A DNA stretch of 64,000 nt from positions 86,486,058-86,550,057 of the forward strand of contig CM054178.1 of the NCBI GenBank assembly GCA_028829895.1, written 5' to 3'. A program made the translations under genes and the position numbers. Below the pieces are notes generated by a model. It saw nothing but the letters and a program-made list of their open reading frames with translations, made no database searches and was not told the origin of the DNA. Source of the DNA: Sinotaia quadrata. Lineage: Eukaryota > Mollusca > Gastropoda > Architaenioglossa > Viviparidae. Shown one piece after another: positions 60,909-64,000 of this stretch; the stretch's first letter is position 1; each line of letters begins with the position of its first letter.

Positions 60909-61180
60909 GTGATTGAGACATTTCCTCTCTTACAAGATGCTAGGGTTGTAGTGAGCTAAAGAAAGATATTTCTCCATTATTTAAAATGATCTATTATAGA
61001 CCATCTTTCCCCACATTAAAAATATAAACACATAAGTATTGGTTATCTTTCCTCAAATTTTAAAAAATAAGCAAATAAATATTTTATCATTCCCCATATT
61101 AAAAAATATACAAATATTTATTTATTATCTTTCCCAAAATTTAAACAATAAATATGTTCTCCAAATTACAAAAATATATA

Positions 61181-63247
61181 CAGTGGAATCTGCTTAATCA
61201 GACCACATTGGGACCAGAGCATTTTGGCCCAACTAAGCGGTTGCCCCAATTATGTCAAGTAACTAAAAAGTACACGTATACATATATAAAAAAAGTATAA
61301 AACTAAAACTAAAACCACCGCTTATTTAGCAGCAAAAATACTATAATATTGTATATTAATTCTGAAAACAAATGGTACAGAACAGAGAATAATATTACAC
61401 AAAAAACAATTTCAGTTTAATGTATGCATCAAATACATGTACTTAACAGTTAATGATGTTGGAGGAATTTATCGAGAGTCCCCTACCGTATTCTCTTGAA
61501 TTACTCTAACTGAATGAAGTATCTAGCACATATATAGGGCTGCTTTCATTGCCTTCCTGAATGAAGTAGAGTCGTAATTCAGCAATAATTTTTCTGGCAT
61601 CTTGGTTAGTCACTCGTTGAGGCTCTGGCATGTTATCTTCATCATTAATCCCCTGATCTTCTGATGTGGGGTTGGTGTTTTGCAGCAATTTGTTCAATAG
61701 TTTCATCCTCACAATCTTCAATCTTCAATTTTCATTGTAGCACTGGAGATTATTGTTGATGCATGCAAACTCTTCAAAGTTTGTGATGTATTGCACTTCA
61801 AAAATGACATCATTTTCACTATCATTTTTACTGTCTGTCATATTCAAGCCTGAATGCTTAAAAGCACAGTTAGAAAAGCAGTTCTGAATGTTTTTGATGC
61901 TTATTTCTTGCCAACTATCAACTATAAACCATATTGATTAATTCTTGCATTGACTTCCTGGGCTGTTGAAGATGATTCAGTAGATTTTCTTCAAGAATGT
62001 AATTTACTAACTTTCCATGATACTGTCTTCAGATATTTTATAATTCCCATGTCCATTGGCCACATCAAGGATGTTGTGTTGGGAGGCAGAAATTTCAGAT
62101 GGATGTTTATCAAACAATCTAAGTGAGGGTGTGCTGCACAGTTGTCAAGAAGCAGCAAATTTTTTCTTGACTTTGGATGTAGTTCTATGTCCCAACTCAT
62201 TATCCATTACTTAAAAATTTCAGAAGTCATCCACACATTTCTGTTAGAGCTTTTCTCAATAACCAAACAGCTTCTGTTTATCAGTCCCAGTCATGTTTGA
62301 ACAGCATAACACAAAGATTATTAGGTCTTTGATTCTGACAGTGGCTACATGTTTGTAGGTCAGGAAACTGTCTGGTGTTGCACGATGAAAAAGGCCTGTT
62401 TCATCGGCATTGTAGATGTCATCTGCACAAAATTTTTGAAGCAAGTGGGGCAGTTTTGTGGATTTCCATTTTTCAGCACTTACTTGTGCTTTCTTGAATT
62501 TAATGTCATGCTTAGATTTCCATCGAGAGAATCAACCATCTGTTGCTTTGAAACCATTGTGACCCAGCTTTTTAGCTAACTCTTTCACCTTATTTTTTAG
62601 CATTGGACCACTGACACACACACACCTCGTCCAGTTACAATAGAGAACCATTGATTGAGGGATCTCTTCAACTTCTGGATCCTTGCCTTCACGTTTCTGT
62701 TTTGAGGATGTTCCCTTTTGTCCTTCACATACATGTAATGCCCATTCCTCTCTCAGTTTATCTTGTTGCTGTATCAGGCGAGCAATTGTAGATTTCAGCA
62801 CTCCAGTGATCTCCACCAGTTGGCGACGAGGTGATAGGCAGTGGGCTTAAGATTTGGTTGAGTTAGGTAATTTTGTTTGCTAGTGTCAAATCTTTCTGTG
62901 GCATCTGCAGGGATTTGAAATTTTACATGTAAAAGTGTGTTACTGATTGAAACAATAATGAGTCAGCAATGGAAACAATAATGGCCGCCAGGCTGCAAGT
63001 TCATGTATTCATTACTGAGTGAATTGGCAATGACATATGATCAAGAAAATAAATGAAAAGTTACAGAAACTTTAAAAATCACACTCAAATGTGCCATATT
63101 GCTGTCACTGCCCTGATTAAGCAGATTTTTGCCCCAATAAGCGAAGCAAATTCTACTTATTTTCTTGATTTGTTTCTGTTCTTTAAGGTTTGCCCAAAAT
63201 AGGTGGCTACCACAATTGACCAGGGTCCAATTAAGCGGATTACACTG
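61181..63247 (-). mobile_element. Tigger/pogo-like DNA transposon
   Basis: A 2067-bp Tc1/mariner-superfamily element flanked by TA (61179-61180 and 63248-63249). The left end begins CAGTGGAATCTGCTTAATC; the right end, read inward, is CAGTGTAATCCGCTTAATT, so the inverted repeats match with a few changes. A decayed transposase lies inside on the minus strand. The element probably sits in a downstream DNAJC2 intron, because the last exons of that gene have not appeared by the window's edge. Confidence 0.9.
61506..62904 (-). pseudogene. Tigger-type transposase, broken
   Basis: Pieces in order on the minus strand: MPQKDLTLANKI near 62904, EITGVLKSTIARLIQQQ (N-terminal helix-turn-helix), GKDPEVEEIPQSMV and GPMLKNKVKELAKKLGHNGF (CENP-B-type DNA-binding part), NADETGLFHRATPD with the first catalytic Asp near 62400, MTGTDKQKLF, LLLDNCAAHPHLD with the second Asp, FLPPNTTSLMWPMDMGIIKY near 62040-62100, and a C-terminal tail RVTNQDARKIIAELRLYF to 61506. 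Frameshifts and stops break the frame in several places (for example after KQKLFGY), so no active enzyme can be made. Family members usually have about 450-600 aa. Confidence 0.9.
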
Positions 63248-63757
63248 TATACAAATAAATATTTAAATTAAGTCATGAGTCTACCCTTTTTTCAAGAAGA
63301 TCTTAGGACTGAAGGGGTGGGAACATGCCTTGTTTAGAACATTTATTTGAACTATAAATAAATAATTTCTAGCAGCAGCATCTTGCTCTAATCATCCAGG
63401 CCATTTTCACTTAGTTCTTTCTTAAGTAACTTTGGTTGTCCTTGCAAGATCCAGAAATAATTATACTGAGGGTGGGATATAAGAATTACAGTGCACGTAG
63501 CATGTTTCAGATTTGAAATTTTGATCAGTGTACATACTACACTAGTTGTTTGTAGACACATTTGTTCTTTTTAAAATTTGTTGTTGATTAGTATAATTTT
63601 TGCAAGTGTAGTCTGTCTTTATAATTAAAATTGTACACAACACACTGTATTTATCAAAGACAAATAGTTTTGTATTGGTTGATAAATAAAAGGGTGAACA
63701 ATATTTATGCACTCTGTGTTTATATTAAGTGTATGTGCATTGTTTTTCAGTATACTT

Positions 63758-64000
63758 TATCAAAGAGATGGAGGTTAGTATACTATTTGCAAGTAACAAC
63801 GCAAGCAGTATTTATTCGAAATGCAATTTGAATTTATATTAAAACTATGTATATTGTTATTAAGTACATCTTGTTATCAAAGAGATGGAGGTTAGTATAA
63901 TTCCTGCGAACAACAGGTAAGCAGTATTTATTCTAAATGCACTATATCTTGATAATTAAAACTGTATACATCACCGCTCACTTCTCTTTGTTTATCAAAA
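63758..64000. repeat. about 115-bp tandem repeat reaching the window edge
   Basis: Two units starting TTATCAAAGAGATGGAGGTT at 63758 and 63873, each including GCAGTATTTATTC and AATGCA; a third begins at about 63991. A more distant unit may lie at 63600-63700 (AATTAAAATTGTACACAACA). The array probably continues beyond the window. Confidence 0.85.

Overview
The window is animal nuclear DNA. Genes are split by GT–AG introns, most of the sequence is AT-rich non-coding, microsatellites and minisatellites are abundant, and there are LINE and DNA-transposon relics. Protein sequence and repeat style suggest a spiralian invertebrate, most likely a mollusc; that placement is inference. No bacterial, organellar or viral gene set is present.

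Four genes could be assembled exon by exon, with every junction phase consistent. (1) A ninjurin gene on the minus strand (15526 to 5847), 4 exons, 248 aa. (2) A second ninjurin gene on the minus strand (28847 to 23959), 4 exons, 245 aa, with the same intron phases (2, 0, 2), so the two form a head-to-tail tandem pair. (3) An ADP-ribosylglycohydrolase (DraG/ARH-like) gene on the minus strand (46724 to 38871), 9 exons, 389 aa. (4) DNAJC2 (zuotin/MPP11) on the plus strand from 47060, 14 exons and 499 codons in the window, with the second SANT domain lying beyond the right edge. Genes 3 and 4 are head to head, with 335 bp between start codons.

Mobile elements: a Tigger/pogo-like transposon (61181-63247) with a broken transposase; a 1.3-kb element (35720-37024) with 33-bp perfect terminal inverted repeats and a 146-aa ORF I do not recognise; a 345-bp element with hAT-like ends (35143-35487); a dead LINE reverse transcriptase (about 32450-33320); and a dispersed repeat of unknown class in three or four copies (3735-4345, 8036-9690, 16690-17760, 18680-19051).

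About 31 kb at the left is dominated by minisatellites with units of about 23 to 60 bp; the right half has few. All six ninjurin introns end in a tandem array or low-complexity tract placed 12 to 57 bp before the 3' splice site. Several arrays, including two in DNAJC2 introns, carry in the sense strand of the host gene a pyrimidine-rich stretch ending in YAG in each unit. That pattern is the most unusual signal I found. I see no RNA gene, CRISPR array or operon-like system.
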